Positions 1-5,004 of a DNA stretch of 5,685 nt are shown here, piece by piece. The stretch is from NCBI GenBank assembly GCA_002396325.1, contig DGXM01000025.1, positions 1 through 5,685 of the forward strand, in the 5' to 3' direction. Position 1 is the first letter of the stretch, and the number at the start of each line of letters is the position of its first letter. The position numbers were made by a program, and so were the translations under genes. The notes under the pieces are model-generated. The model did not search any database, was not told the origin of the DNA, and saw only the letters and a list, made by a program, of their open reading frames with translations. Source of the DNA: Treponema sp. UBA4232. Its GTDB lineage: Bacteria > Spirochaetota > Spirochaetia > Treponematales > Treponemataceae.

Positions 1-12
1 ATTGAACCCTCC
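1..12 (-). promoter_or_regulatory. Ribosome binding site for a gene starting at the window edge (probably porB)
   Basis: On the minus strand positions 12-7 read GGAGGG, followed by TTCAAT up to position 1. If the next base beyond the window is G, the result is an ATG five bases after GGAGG, which is standard spacing. The site lies 154 nt downstream of the porA stop, in the same direction. In four-subunit 2-oxoacid:ferredoxin oxidoreductase operons the beta-subunit gene commonly follows alpha, so porB is the natural candidate. The site is seen directly; the start codon and the identity of the gene are inference. Confidence 0.4.
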
Positions 13-45
13 GCACGAATAAACTGATTGCTTGTGAGGTGTGGT

Positions 46-135
46 ATGGAAAATGAAATTTCAATTTTACAAATCGAAAAGAAAATTTTTGTTATTCGCG
101 GTGTTCAGGTAATGATTGACCGTGATATTGATTAA
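46..135 (+). pseudogene. Truncated ORF6N-domain gene (phage antirepressor-like), N-terminal remnant of 29 codons
   Basis: An ATG at 46 opens a 29-codon frame that ends in TAA at 133-135. The peptide contains IEKKIFVIRGVQVMIDRD, which matches by eye the start of the ORF6N domain (consensus about IRGxQVMLDxDLAxLYGVET). ORF6N domains occur in phage antirepressor-like and mobile-element DNA-binding proteins and are about 85 residues long. Here the frame stops just where the conserved L-A-x-L-Y segment should follow, and none of the three frames downstream restores it, so the remainder looks deleted rather than frameshifted. A GAGGTG at 36-41 is a plausible ribosome binding site, although the spacing of four bases is short. 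The fragment lies on the strand opposite to porA, with its 3' end converging on the porA stop. Its upstream region would run into the presumed porB start, so it has no room for its own promoter. A functional 29-residue peptide is possible but less likely than a remnant. Confidence 0.72.
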
Positions 136-165
136 AATCAAAATTATTCCGAGCTTTTTGATTTT
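134..165. repeat. Perfect 10-bp inverted repeat between convergent gene ends, possible weak terminator
   Basis: AAAATCAAAA at 134-143 is exactly complementary to TTTTGATTTT at 156-165, with a 12-base loop between them. The repeat starts inside the stop codon of the ORF6N remnant and ends directly next to the porA stop codon (166-168). Each arm has only one G:C pair, so the RNA hairpin would be weak. A second, overlapping palindrome (TTGATT at 128-133 with AATCAA at 136-141) competes with it. It could act as a poor bidirectional terminator, or mark the end of the inserted segment. The structure is seen; a function is inference. Confidence 0.4.
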
Positions 166-1332
166 TCATACAGCCTCTTCATCAATTCCAAGAAAATGAA
201 CTTTTCCGTCGGGTGATTTCAGATTCTCGAAGATTCCTTCAATCTCTTCGGCAGAGATGTTTTTTCCTCCGAGGCCTCCGATGTAATTCTGTGTCGGAAT
301 GTTCACGCCGCCTTCGTGCAATGCGGAATTGACATTTGTGAAAACAGTGCCCTCGTTTCCGAATGAAATGTCTTTTTCAAGGACAGCAAGCGACTTTGCA
401 TTTTTAAGCGCACCGGCAATCTCCTCTTTCGGGAAGGGTCTCATGTATCTTATTTTCAAAAGCCCCACTTTATCTCCCTTTTCGCGAAGAGTGTCCACAA
501 TCTGCTTCACAAGCCCCGCTATGCTTCCGAGTGTCACAATCACGCGTTCGGCATCCTCTGTTTTGTATTCTTCCACGAGTCCCGGATAACGGCGTCCGAA
601 TATTTTTTCAAAACGTTCTTCCGCTTCAGTAATCACTTTTTTTGCCGCAAGGATTCCGCGGTGCTCCTTGTACTTGAAAATATAATTCTGCGCCGGCCCT
701 GCACTGAACGCAAGATTCCTCGGATGCTCCAAATCCATCTTGTTTTCGGTTTTGTACGGAGGAAGGAATTCATCCGCCTGTTCCGCTGTGGGCACTTCAA
801 CAACTTCGTATGTGTGCGTGAGGACAAAGCCGTCAAGGTTCGCCATGTACGGGGTCTGCACATCTTTGTGCTCTGCAATGTAAAAACTCATCAACGCAAG
901 ATCCAGAGCTTCCTGGGCATTCTCCGCATACGACTGAATCCAACCGGAATCAAGCTGGCTCAGGCTGTCACGCTGGTCACCGTAGATGTTCCACGGAAGT
1001 GCTGTAGAGCGGTTTGCATTCATCATCACGACGGGGAATCTTCCTCCGGCAACGTAAGGCAAAACTTCTGCCATATACAAAAGTCCCTGCGAACTTGTTG
1101 CAGTGAACGCACGCGCACCAACCGAACTTGCCCCAAGCGCACACGAAAGGGCCGAGTGCTCGCTTTCAACGTGGATGAACTGTGCATCCAGACTGCCGTC
1201 TTCCACGAACTCGCTCAGTTTTTCCACAACAATTGTCTGCGGTGTAATCGGATATGCTGAAATCACCTGTGCACGTGCAAGACGCACACCGTATGCAAAC
1301 GCTTCGTTTCCTGACAAAAATGCACGCGCCAT
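166..1332 (-). CDS. porA: 2-oxoacid:ferredoxin oxidoreductase, alpha subunit (probably pyruvate:ferredoxin oxidoreductase PorA)
   Basis: Alpha subunit of the four-subunit enzyme that oxidises a 2-oxoacid (pyruvate in the closest family I recognise) with CoA to acyl-CoA, CO2 and reduced ferredoxin in the cytoplasm. The product has 388 residues, full length for archaeal-type PorA. Residues 1-175 form the pyrimidine-binding domain, with AYPITP at 26-31 and VESEHSA at 55-61; the second Glu (E58) corresponds to the Glu that contacts the TPP aminopyrimidine in this superfamily. The W-N-I-x-x-D-x-x-D-S-x-S-Q stretch near 114-126 and YAENAQEALDLAL at 135-147 are also typical. The C-terminal domain II begins near 263 (VIVTLGSIAG) and includes YMRPFP at 296-301 and IGGLGGKN at 351-358. 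The ATG at 1332 was chosen because a GGAGGA lies six bases upstream and the family N-terminus is MARAFLSGNEA. It overlaps the porD stop by one base (TAATG). A relative using branched-chain ketoacids (Vor) cannot be excluded. Confidence 0.93.
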   Translation of the reverse strand: MARAFLSGNEAFAYGVRLARAQVISAYPITPQTIVVEKLSEFVEDGSLDAQFIHVESEHSALSCALGASSVGARAFTATSSQGLLYMAEVLPYVAGGRFPVVMMNANRSTALPWNIYGDQRDSLSQLDSGWIQSYAENAQEALDLALMSFYIAEHKDVQTPYMANLDGFVLTHTYEVVEVPTAEQADEFLPPYKTENKMDLEHPRNLAFSAGPAQNYIFKYKEHRGILAAKKVITEAEERFEKIFGRRYPGLVEEYKTEDAERVIVTLGSIAGLVKQIVDTLREKGDKVGLLKIRYMRPFPKEEIAGALKNAKSLAVLEKDISFGNEGTVFTNVNSALHEGGVNIPTQNYIGGLGGKNISAEEIEGIFENLKSPDGKVHFLGIDEEAV

Positions 1333-1631
1333 TATTTTTCCTCCACCATGCTGACCGCACCAAGCCTGCATATGTTTTTGCAGATTCCGCAGCCCTTGCA
1401 AAAATCGTAATCAATGGAAACTTTTTTTCCGTCCTTGAAAATCACTCCGTCCGGGCAGTACATGTAACACTGAAGACAGCCGACACATTTTTCAGCGTCA
1501 ACCACCGGGCGGAAATTCCTCCAGCCTGCATTTTTCGAGACAAGGAAGCCTGCCTCGTAAGCGGTTGCCTCAGGGATATCATCGAATGAAACGGGATTTG
1601 TGTCGCGTAAGAATGGTTTTATTGCGCTCAT
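1332..1631 (-). CDS. porD: 2-oxoacid:ferredoxin oxidoreductase, delta subunit (2x[4Fe-4S] ferredoxin-like, PorD)
   Basis: A 99-residue electron-transfer subunit that passes electrons from the catalytic alpha/beta core to external ferredoxin. Two CxxCxxCxxxC motifs are visible: C49, C52, C55, C59 and C78, C81, C84, C88, which together bind two [4Fe-4S] clusters. The segment before them, with GWRNFRP at about 36-42, matches the PorD lead-in. After the fourth Cys of the first motif comes the usual Pro; after the second motif it is Arg (C88-R89), a small departure from the common Cys-Pro. The ATG at 1631 overlaps the porC stop as ATGA, and a GAGGTG lies four bases upstream. Such overlap with both neighbours indicates translational coupling, as expected for subunits made in equal amounts. 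Confidence 0.94.
   Translation of the reverse strand: MSAIKPFLRDTNPVSFDDIPEATAYEAGFLVSKNAGWRNFRPVVDAEKCVGCLQCYMYCPDGVIFKDGKKVSIDYDFCKGCGICKNICRLGAVSMVEEK
1339..1344 (-). promoter_or_regulatory. Ribosome binding site fixing the porA start
   Basis: GGAGGA on the minus strand, six bases before the ATG at 1332 and inside the 3' end of porD. It decides against a start 23 codons further upstream (1401), which would place porA far into porD and add residues not found in the family. Confidence 0.8.
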
Positions 1632-2152
1632 TTTCTCACCTCGTCGTATGCGGCTTTTATCACCTCTATGTTTTTTTCCTGAAGCCTGGGAGCCATGTTC
1701 ACTTTGACCGATGCGAAAATGTCCTCAAGCGTGATTTTGTCAAAGAGGGCTGCGAACGCTCCGAGCATTGCCGTGTTTGTAATCGGAAGATGAAGTATTT
1801 CTTCCGCGATGCGGACTGCGTCGAACGGAATGATTCTTGAATCCGAAAAACTGTTTTTTGAAGCGATGATGATTTTTCCACCCTCGCTCAAATCATTGAA
1901 AGCGGCATCGGAAAAAAGCGTGTCGTCAAGATAAATTATGAAGTCGGCCTTTGAGACTTCGCTTCGGTTTCCAATGGGCTTTGAGTCAAGTTTTGTGAAT
2001 GCACGAATCGGCGCACCTCTTCTTTCGGGACCAAACGACGGAAATGCAAGCGAAAAAGAATTCTCATCCTTAAGCGAATAGGCGGCTCCCAAAAGTCGAC
2101 TTGCAGTAAACGCACCCTGACCGCCTCGACCATGCCACAAAACCTCTGTCAT
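1628..2152 (-). CDS. porC: 2-oxoacid:ferredoxin oxidoreductase, gamma subunit (PorC/PorG)
   Basis: Gamma subunit of the same complex, 174 residues, close to the usual 175-190. The family's N-terminal glycine-rich motif HGRGGQG is at 7-13. FPSFGPERRGAP at 37-48 and NTAMLGAF at 126-133 are further hallmark segments; this domain is thought to contribute to CoA binding and complex assembly. It is the first gene of a gamma-delta-alpha block, the order known from Thermotoga and archaeal por operons. The ATG at 2152 is chosen over a TTG one codon upstream because AGGAGG at 2158-2163 gives five bases to the ATG but only two to the TTG. The stop overlaps the porD start by four bases. No coding sequence lies for 105 nt upstream, so the promoter of the por genes is likely there. 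The pyruvate assignment rests on the alpha subunit; gamma alone would also fit related ketoacid enzymes. Confidence 0.93.
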   Translation of the reverse strand: MTEVLWHGRGGQGAFTASRLLGAAYSLKDENSFSLAFPSFGPERRGAPIRAFTKLDSKPIGNRSEVSKADFIIYLDDTLFSDAAFNDLSEGGKIIIASKNSFSDSRIIPFDAVRIAEEILHLPITNTAMLGAFAALFDKITLEDIFASVKVNMAPRLQEKNIEVIKAAYDEVRK

Positions 2153-2257
2153 CAAATCCTCCTATGCATACAGCCGGCTAAAAACCACTCTTCCGTTATA
2201 CACTTTTTCCGAAATTTTTCATAATACTAGTTTTATATGCTAAGTTATAGCTTTATT
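2153..2257 (-). promoter_or_regulatory. AT-rich spacer upstream of porC, probable promoter and leader
   Basis: This 105-nt gap separates the amidohydrolase stop from porC. On the minus strand, -10-like hexamers are TATTAT (2226-2221) and TATAAC (2200-2195), but I find no good -35 box at proper spacing for either, so the promoter call is tentative. The leader next to porC carries AGGAGG at 2163-2158 and two perfect 8-bp palindromes side by side, TATGCATA (2163-2170) and AGCCGGCT (2172-2179). These could be an operator or part of an RNA structure overlapping the ribosome binding site. I see no clear intrinsic terminator after the amidohydrolase gene, so read-through into por is possible. Confidence 0.35.
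2158..2163 (-). promoter_or_regulatory. Ribosome binding site fixing the porC start
   Basis: A full AGGAGG on the minus strand, five bases before the ATG at 2152. It overlaps the edge of the TATGCATA palindrome by one base. Confidence 0.8.
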
Positions 2258-3055
2258 CTATAAGCCGAGAACTCTTTCAGCATTCTTTCCGGCTATCAGT
2301 TCTCTTTCTTCATCATTCAACGGAAGTGCATAAAAACGCTCCACTTCCTTTACAGGATCCCACATCGGAAAATCGGAGCCGAACAGAATCCTTTCAGCAC
2401 CGTAAGTGTTAATGTACTCCTTCAGTTTTTCCGCAGGAATAAAATACATGCAGCTTGAAATGTCGTAGAAACATTCCTGTCCTTTCAGAACTGCCACTGC
2501 ATCCTCAAAAATCGACCAACCGCCCAGATGTGCCGCGACAACTTTCAGTTTTGGAAATTCATGAAGGATTTTTTTCAGGCGGAGCGGATGCGAGAGATTT
2601 GAAACAGGATCTCCGCAATGAAATATGACCGGTATTTTTTTTGCTTCAGGAAGATTCTGCAGATAGTCGTAGAGCGGATAAAGCCTTTCGTCATCAATCG
2701 GAAATTTCTGCTGGTCCGGATGAAGCTTTATTCCATTGAGTTTTGAATTAATGATGAAGTCCACCTCTTCCAAAATGTTTTCCTGCCCGGCGTGGACTGT
2801 TCCGAATCCGATGAATTCCTCATGCTCACTTTGCTCGTTGATTATGAAGCTGTTTATGCTCCTTACATTCTGTGCTTTTGTCGCAACAGGCAGAAGGACC
2901 GCTTTTGAGACTCCTGCGATTTTTTCCCTTTCGCGTAGAAGAGATGAAGTGCCCGTCATTCCTTCCTTCAGGTTGTAATAGGAGCAGATTGCGTCGGCCG
3001 CTTTCTGTGCAATTTTTTCAGGATAGATATGTGTGTGAAAATCTATTATGCGCAT
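2258..3055 (-). CDS. Metal-dependent amidohydrolase (amidohydrolase_2 class TIM barrel)
   Basis: A 265-residue cytoplasmic hydrolase of the amidohydrolase superfamily, the group that also includes ACMSD-like decarboxylases. The superfamily markers appear in order: HxH metal ligands H7/H9 in DFHTH after the first strand, GIKLHP at 108-113, FHCGDP with H146, AAHLGGW with H176, and FGSDFPM with D228 at the end of the last strand. All metal and catalytic positions therefore seem intact. Length fits the family (about 250-300). There is no signal peptide. The ATG at 3055 is preceded by AGGAGG at five bases; a TTG six codons upstream has no such site. The gene lies downstream of the ABC importer and upstream of por, all in one direction, so it may act on the imported compound or a product of it. 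The substrate cannot be told from sequence: the family covers hydrolysis of amide, ester or lactone bonds and non-oxidative decarboxylation. Confidence 0.9.
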   Translation of the reverse strand: MRIIDFHTHIYPEKIAQKAADAICSYYNLKEGMTGTSSLLREREKIAGVSKAVLLPVATKAQNVRSINSFIINEQSEHEEFIGFGTVHAGQENILEEVDFIINSKLNGIKLHPDQQKFPIDDERLYPLYDYLQNLPEAKKIPVIFHCGDPVSNLSHPLRLKKILHEFPKLKVVAAHLGGWSIFEDAVAVLKGQECFYDISSCMYFIPAEKLKEYINTYGAERILFGSDFPMWDPVKEVERFYALPLNDEERELIAGKNAERVLGL

Positions 3056-3060
3056 TTCAT

Positions 3061-3066
3061 CCTCCT
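3061..3066 (-). promoter_or_regulatory. Ribosome binding site fixing the amidohydrolase start
   Basis: AGGAGG on the minus strand, five bases before the in-frame ATG at 3055. An overlapping ATG at 3060 is out of frame, and the TTG at 3073 lies upstream of the site, so 3055 is the best start. Confidence 0.8.
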
Positions 3067-3098
3067 GGTCCAAGCCCTGTTTTTTCTGACGGTGGTCC

Positions 3099-3197
3099 GC
3101 GTTAGGGTATGGAGCACCTTTAGTACCCGCGGATGCGGGTATGAGCGGAAAGCGAAGTGCGGAACACCCGACCGACGCGCAGCGGCGGGAACGCCCG
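3099..3197. repeat. GC-rich hairpin-forming intergenic element, probable dispersed repeat
   Basis: This 99-bp block in the 151-nt gap between permease and amidohydrolase is about 65% G+C by count, clearly richer than its surroundings. GCGTT at 3099-3103 is matched by AACGC at 3190-3194, giving short terminal inverted repeats. Inside, TACCCGC (3124-3130) and GCGGGTA (3135-3141) form a perfect 7-bp stem with a GGAT loop. GGGTA at 3105-3109 could pair instead with TACCC at 3124-3128, so two folds compete. CGGG (3186-3189) and CCCG (3194-3197) make a further small stem. No coding frame on either strand looks real. From memory the sequence resembles intergenic repeats of Treponema genomes, but this was not checked. 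It could protect the transporter part of the mRNA or reduce read-through; no T-run follows the stems, so it is not a standard terminator. Confidence 0.55.
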
Positions 3198-3206
3198 TGG
3201 GAATAT

Positions 3207-4127
3207 TCACCGCTTCCATCTTAAAAAGTAACGCTGGAGTTTGTTGAAGAAAAACGAAATCACAATCACAACGACACCGATTACAAGTAAACCTGCGATT
3301 GTGCGGGTGTAGTCGCCGAAGTCGGAATACTGCTTGACGTAGTAGCCGATTCCCTTGCTTGCACCAATCATTTCCGCCGAAGTGAGAAGGATGAACGACA
3401 CGCTCAAGCCCTGGTTGCAGCCGATGAAAATCTCAGGAAGGGCCGCCGGGAAGATTACCGAGAAAAGCATTGTGTGTTTTTTTACATTCAGGACGCGCGC
3501 CGAGTCAATTATTTTTTTCTCCACGTTGAGGACACCGCTCATTGTTCCTGCGAAAACAGGCCAGAATGCCGCAAGGAAAATAACCATGATTGAGACGGAG
3601 CGGAAACTCGGAAGAAGTGCGATTCCATAGGGAATGTAGACAATCGGGGGAATTGAGCCGAAGAATTTCGAAATGTAGGTCGCGGCGTTTCCGGCACGAA
3701 CCTCCCATCCCAAAAACAGACCTGCGGGTATTGCAATCACAATGCCGAGAGCATATCCCTCAAGAACAATCAAAACCGAGCTCAGTACGTTTTCCAAAAT
3801 CTTTACGCGGTCATTTACAAGGCAGGCAAAAATTTTTCCTGGAGCGGGGAAAAGATATTCCCTGAGCCAGTTGAACTTTGCGGTTGCGATTGTCCACAAA
3901 ATCAGGAAGGCATAGATGAATGAAATTACGTCAAGAAAAAGGTTCAGTGTTTTTTTCTCTTTTGTAAAAATCGAAATCAGAATCACGAACACTTCAAGCA
4001 CCAGTGCAACGGCAGCAGTGTAAAGAGACTTCGGGTCATAGGAAACTTTGTCCGGCAAAAGCTGCACCAAAAGCAAAATTATAAAAAACAGATTCACAAA
4101 CCGTAAAAATCTATTTTTGAAAGTCAT
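3207..4127 (-). CDS. ABC transporter permease, nitrate/sulfonate/taurine (SsuC/TauC-like) type
   Basis: Inner-membrane subunit that forms the substrate channel, 306 residues. The core after about residue 90 looks like SsuC/TauC: the FPAPGKI entry segment at 93-99, hydrophobic spans near 112-140, 157-173, 176-200, 236-252 and 275-295, and AEMIGASKGIGYYV at 251-264. The cytoplasmic coupling (EAA) loop is at about 206-231 and ends in FPAALPEI; it reads DSARVLNV where EAARTLGA is usual, so the conserved Gly is Asn (N214). The N-terminus is longer than normal by some 50 residues and carries extra hydrophobic spans (about 10-24, 36-54 and 63-81), of which homologues usually have only one before the entry segment. 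The ATG at 4127 is 13 nt after the ATPase stop. Its ribosome binding site is a run of six G. Gene order (binding protein, ATPase, permease) supports the assignment; the substrate is unknown. Confidence 0.92.
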   Translation of the reverse strand: MTFKNRFLRFVNLFFIILLLVQLLPDKVSYDPKSLYTAAVALVLEVFVILISIFTKEKKTLNLFLDVISFIYAFLILWTIATAKFNWLREYLFPAPGKIFACLVNDRVKILENVLSSVLIVLEGYALGIVIAIPAGLFLGWEVRAGNAATYISKFFGSIPPIVYIPYGIALLPSFRSVSIMVIFLAAFWPVFAGTMSGVLNVEKKIIDSARVLNVKKHTMLFSVIFPAALPEIFIGCNQGLSVSFILLTSAEMIGASKGIGYYVKQYSDFGDYTRTIAGLLVIGVVVIVISFFFNKLQRYFLRWKR

Positions 4128-4133
4128 AAGTTT

Positions 4134-4139
4134 CCCCCC
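4134..4139 (-). promoter_or_regulatory. Unusual all-G ribosome binding site of the permease gene
   Basis: GGGGGG on the minus strand, six bases before the permease ATG, replaces the AGGAGG type used by the other genes here. It can still pair with the 16S rRNA tail through G:C and G:U pairs. It immediately follows the ATPase stop, so coupling probably helps initiation. Confidence 0.6.
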
Positions 4140-4140
4140 G

Positions 4141-4926
4141 TTATTCGTTGTAAAAAAGAGCGATAAGTTCGTTGCGCAGTTCAGTATATTCCTTTGACTG
4201 AATCAAAGTCTGTCTGTCGCGCGGACGTGCAAACGGAACTTCTATCTGCTTCAAAAGGTGACCGGGATTCGGCGCCATCATCATAATCCTGTCGGAAAGG
4301 AAAACCGCCTCATCGATGTCGTGCGTCACGAACACAACGGTCTTTTTCCTTTTCCCCTCGCCGTCCGTTCCGTCCTCCCACAGTTTCAGCAAAAGCTCCT
4401 GAAGCACAACGCGGTTCTTCGGATCAATCGCACCGAACGGCTCGTCCATCAAAAGAATGTCCGTGTTCATTGCAAGAGCCCTCGCTATGGCAACTCTCTG
4501 CTGCTGACCGCCTGAAAGAAGCACCGGATATTTTCTCCCGAATTTCTCAAGGCCGACTTTTTTCAAATATTCATCGGCTATTTTATTCAATTCTTTTTTT
4601 TCCAAATTTGGATTCGTCTGGTGAATTCCGAATGCAATGTTTTTTCTTGCATTGAGCCAAGGGAAAAGAGAGTAATGCTGGAACACAACACTGCGGTCAA
4701 GTCCCGGTCCTTCAATTTTCTTTCCGTCAATAAGGACCTCTCCGTTTGCCACCGGAAGAATTCCCTCCAGTACACTGAGGAAAGTGCTCTTGCCGCAGCC
4801 GCTCGGACCTATGACACTCACGAACTCTCCGTCGTTGATTGTGAATGAAACATCCTTCAGCGCGTTGAAAGTTCTTCCATTCTCAACATAGTCCACGCTG
4901 ATATTTTTTATGTCAATCGTTGCCAT
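4141..4926 (-). CDS. ABC transporter ATP-binding protein, nitrate/sulfonate/taurine (SsuB/TauB-like) type
   Basis: The 261-residue ATPase that energises the importer from the cytoplasmic side. All nucleotide-binding motifs are intact: Walker A GPSGCGKST at 40-48, Q-loop with Q83 followed by SLFPWLNA at 86-93 (the FPWL form typical of the SsuB/TauB/NrtD branch), signature LSGGQ at 137-141, Walker B ILLMDEP at 157-163 with D-loop AID at 166-168, and the H-loop His in VTHDIDEA at 200-207. A slightly longer, charged linker (DGTDGEGKRKK, about 185-195) precedes the H-loop strand. There is no extra regulatory domain; the length is normal. The ATG at 4926 has GAGGGAAAAGGAT directly upstream, with two overlapping purine-rich sites. 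It follows the binding-protein gene by 78 nt and is nearly contiguous with the permease gene, so the three are one transport operon. Confidence 0.95.
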   Translation of the reverse strand: MATIDIKNISVDYVENGRTFNALKDVSFTINDGEFVSVIGPSGCGKSTFLSVLEGILPVANGEVLIDGKKIEGPGLDRSVVFQHYSLFPWLNARKNIAFGIHQTNPNLEKKELNKIADEYLKKVGLEKFGRKYPVLLSGGQQQRVAIARALAMNTDILLMDEPFGAIDPKNRVVLQELLLKLWEDGTDGEGKRKKTVVFVTHDIDEAVFLSDRIMMMAPNPGHLLKQIEVPFARPRDRQTLIQSKEYTELRNELIALFYNE

Positions 4927-4955
4927 ATCCTTTTCCCTCGAAACATTTGAAAGAC

Positions 4956-4985
4956 GCGGAACCTCCGTTTAAGCGAAAGCTCCGC
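4956..4985 (-). other. Intercistronic hairpin potential between binding-protein and ATPase genes
   Basis: In the 78-nt spacer, GCGGA (4956-4960) can pair with TCCGC (4981-4985), enclosing a small AGC/GCT stem (4972-4974 with 4979-4981). GCGGA's last four bases can instead pair with TCCG at 4964-4967, so two folds compete. No T-run follows on the minus strand, so it is not an intrinsic terminator. In many importer operons a hairpin after the binding-protein gene stabilises its mRNA and raises its amount over the membrane parts; that role here is inference. Confidence 0.35.
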
Positions 4986-5004
4986 AGCTCTCCAACTTTT
5001 TTTA

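Noticed and set aside
136..165. Continuation of the ORF6N frame by a simple frameshift
   Set aside because: None of the three forward frames after the stop gives the expected L-A-x-L-Y-G-V-E-T segment, so a deletion/truncation is more likely.
661..1260. Plus-strand open frame of 199 codons
   Set aside because: It lies fully antisense to porA, whose motifs and overlaps are unambiguous. The translation is rich in Arg, Cys and His with no recognisable domain, as expected of a shadow frame.
1333..1401. Longer porA start 23 codons upstream
   Set aside because: It would overlap porD by 70 bases, adds residues foreign to the family, and ignores the GGAGGA six bases before the ATG at 1332.
1565..1840. 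Plus-strand open frame of 91 codons
   Set aside because: Antisense to porC and porD, no family resemblance and no convincing ribosome binding site.
2200..2257. Intrinsic terminator after the amidohydrolase gene
   Set aside because: Only very short, AT-only stems can be drawn and none is followed by a T-run on the minus strand.
3056..3073. TTG start six codons upstream for the amidohydrolase
   Set aside because: The AGGAGG lies downstream of this TTG and correctly spaced for the ATG at 3055; the family begins just before the first beta strand with the HxH motif.
3105..3141. GC-rich stem as a rho-independent terminator
   Set aside because: The stem is strong, but no T-run follows on either strand; a repeat element is the better description.
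3029..3247. Plus-strand open frame of 72 codons across the GC-rich block
   Set aside because: It starts inside the amidohydrolase gene, crosses the repeat and ends inside the permease gene; the composition reflects the repeat rather than a protein.
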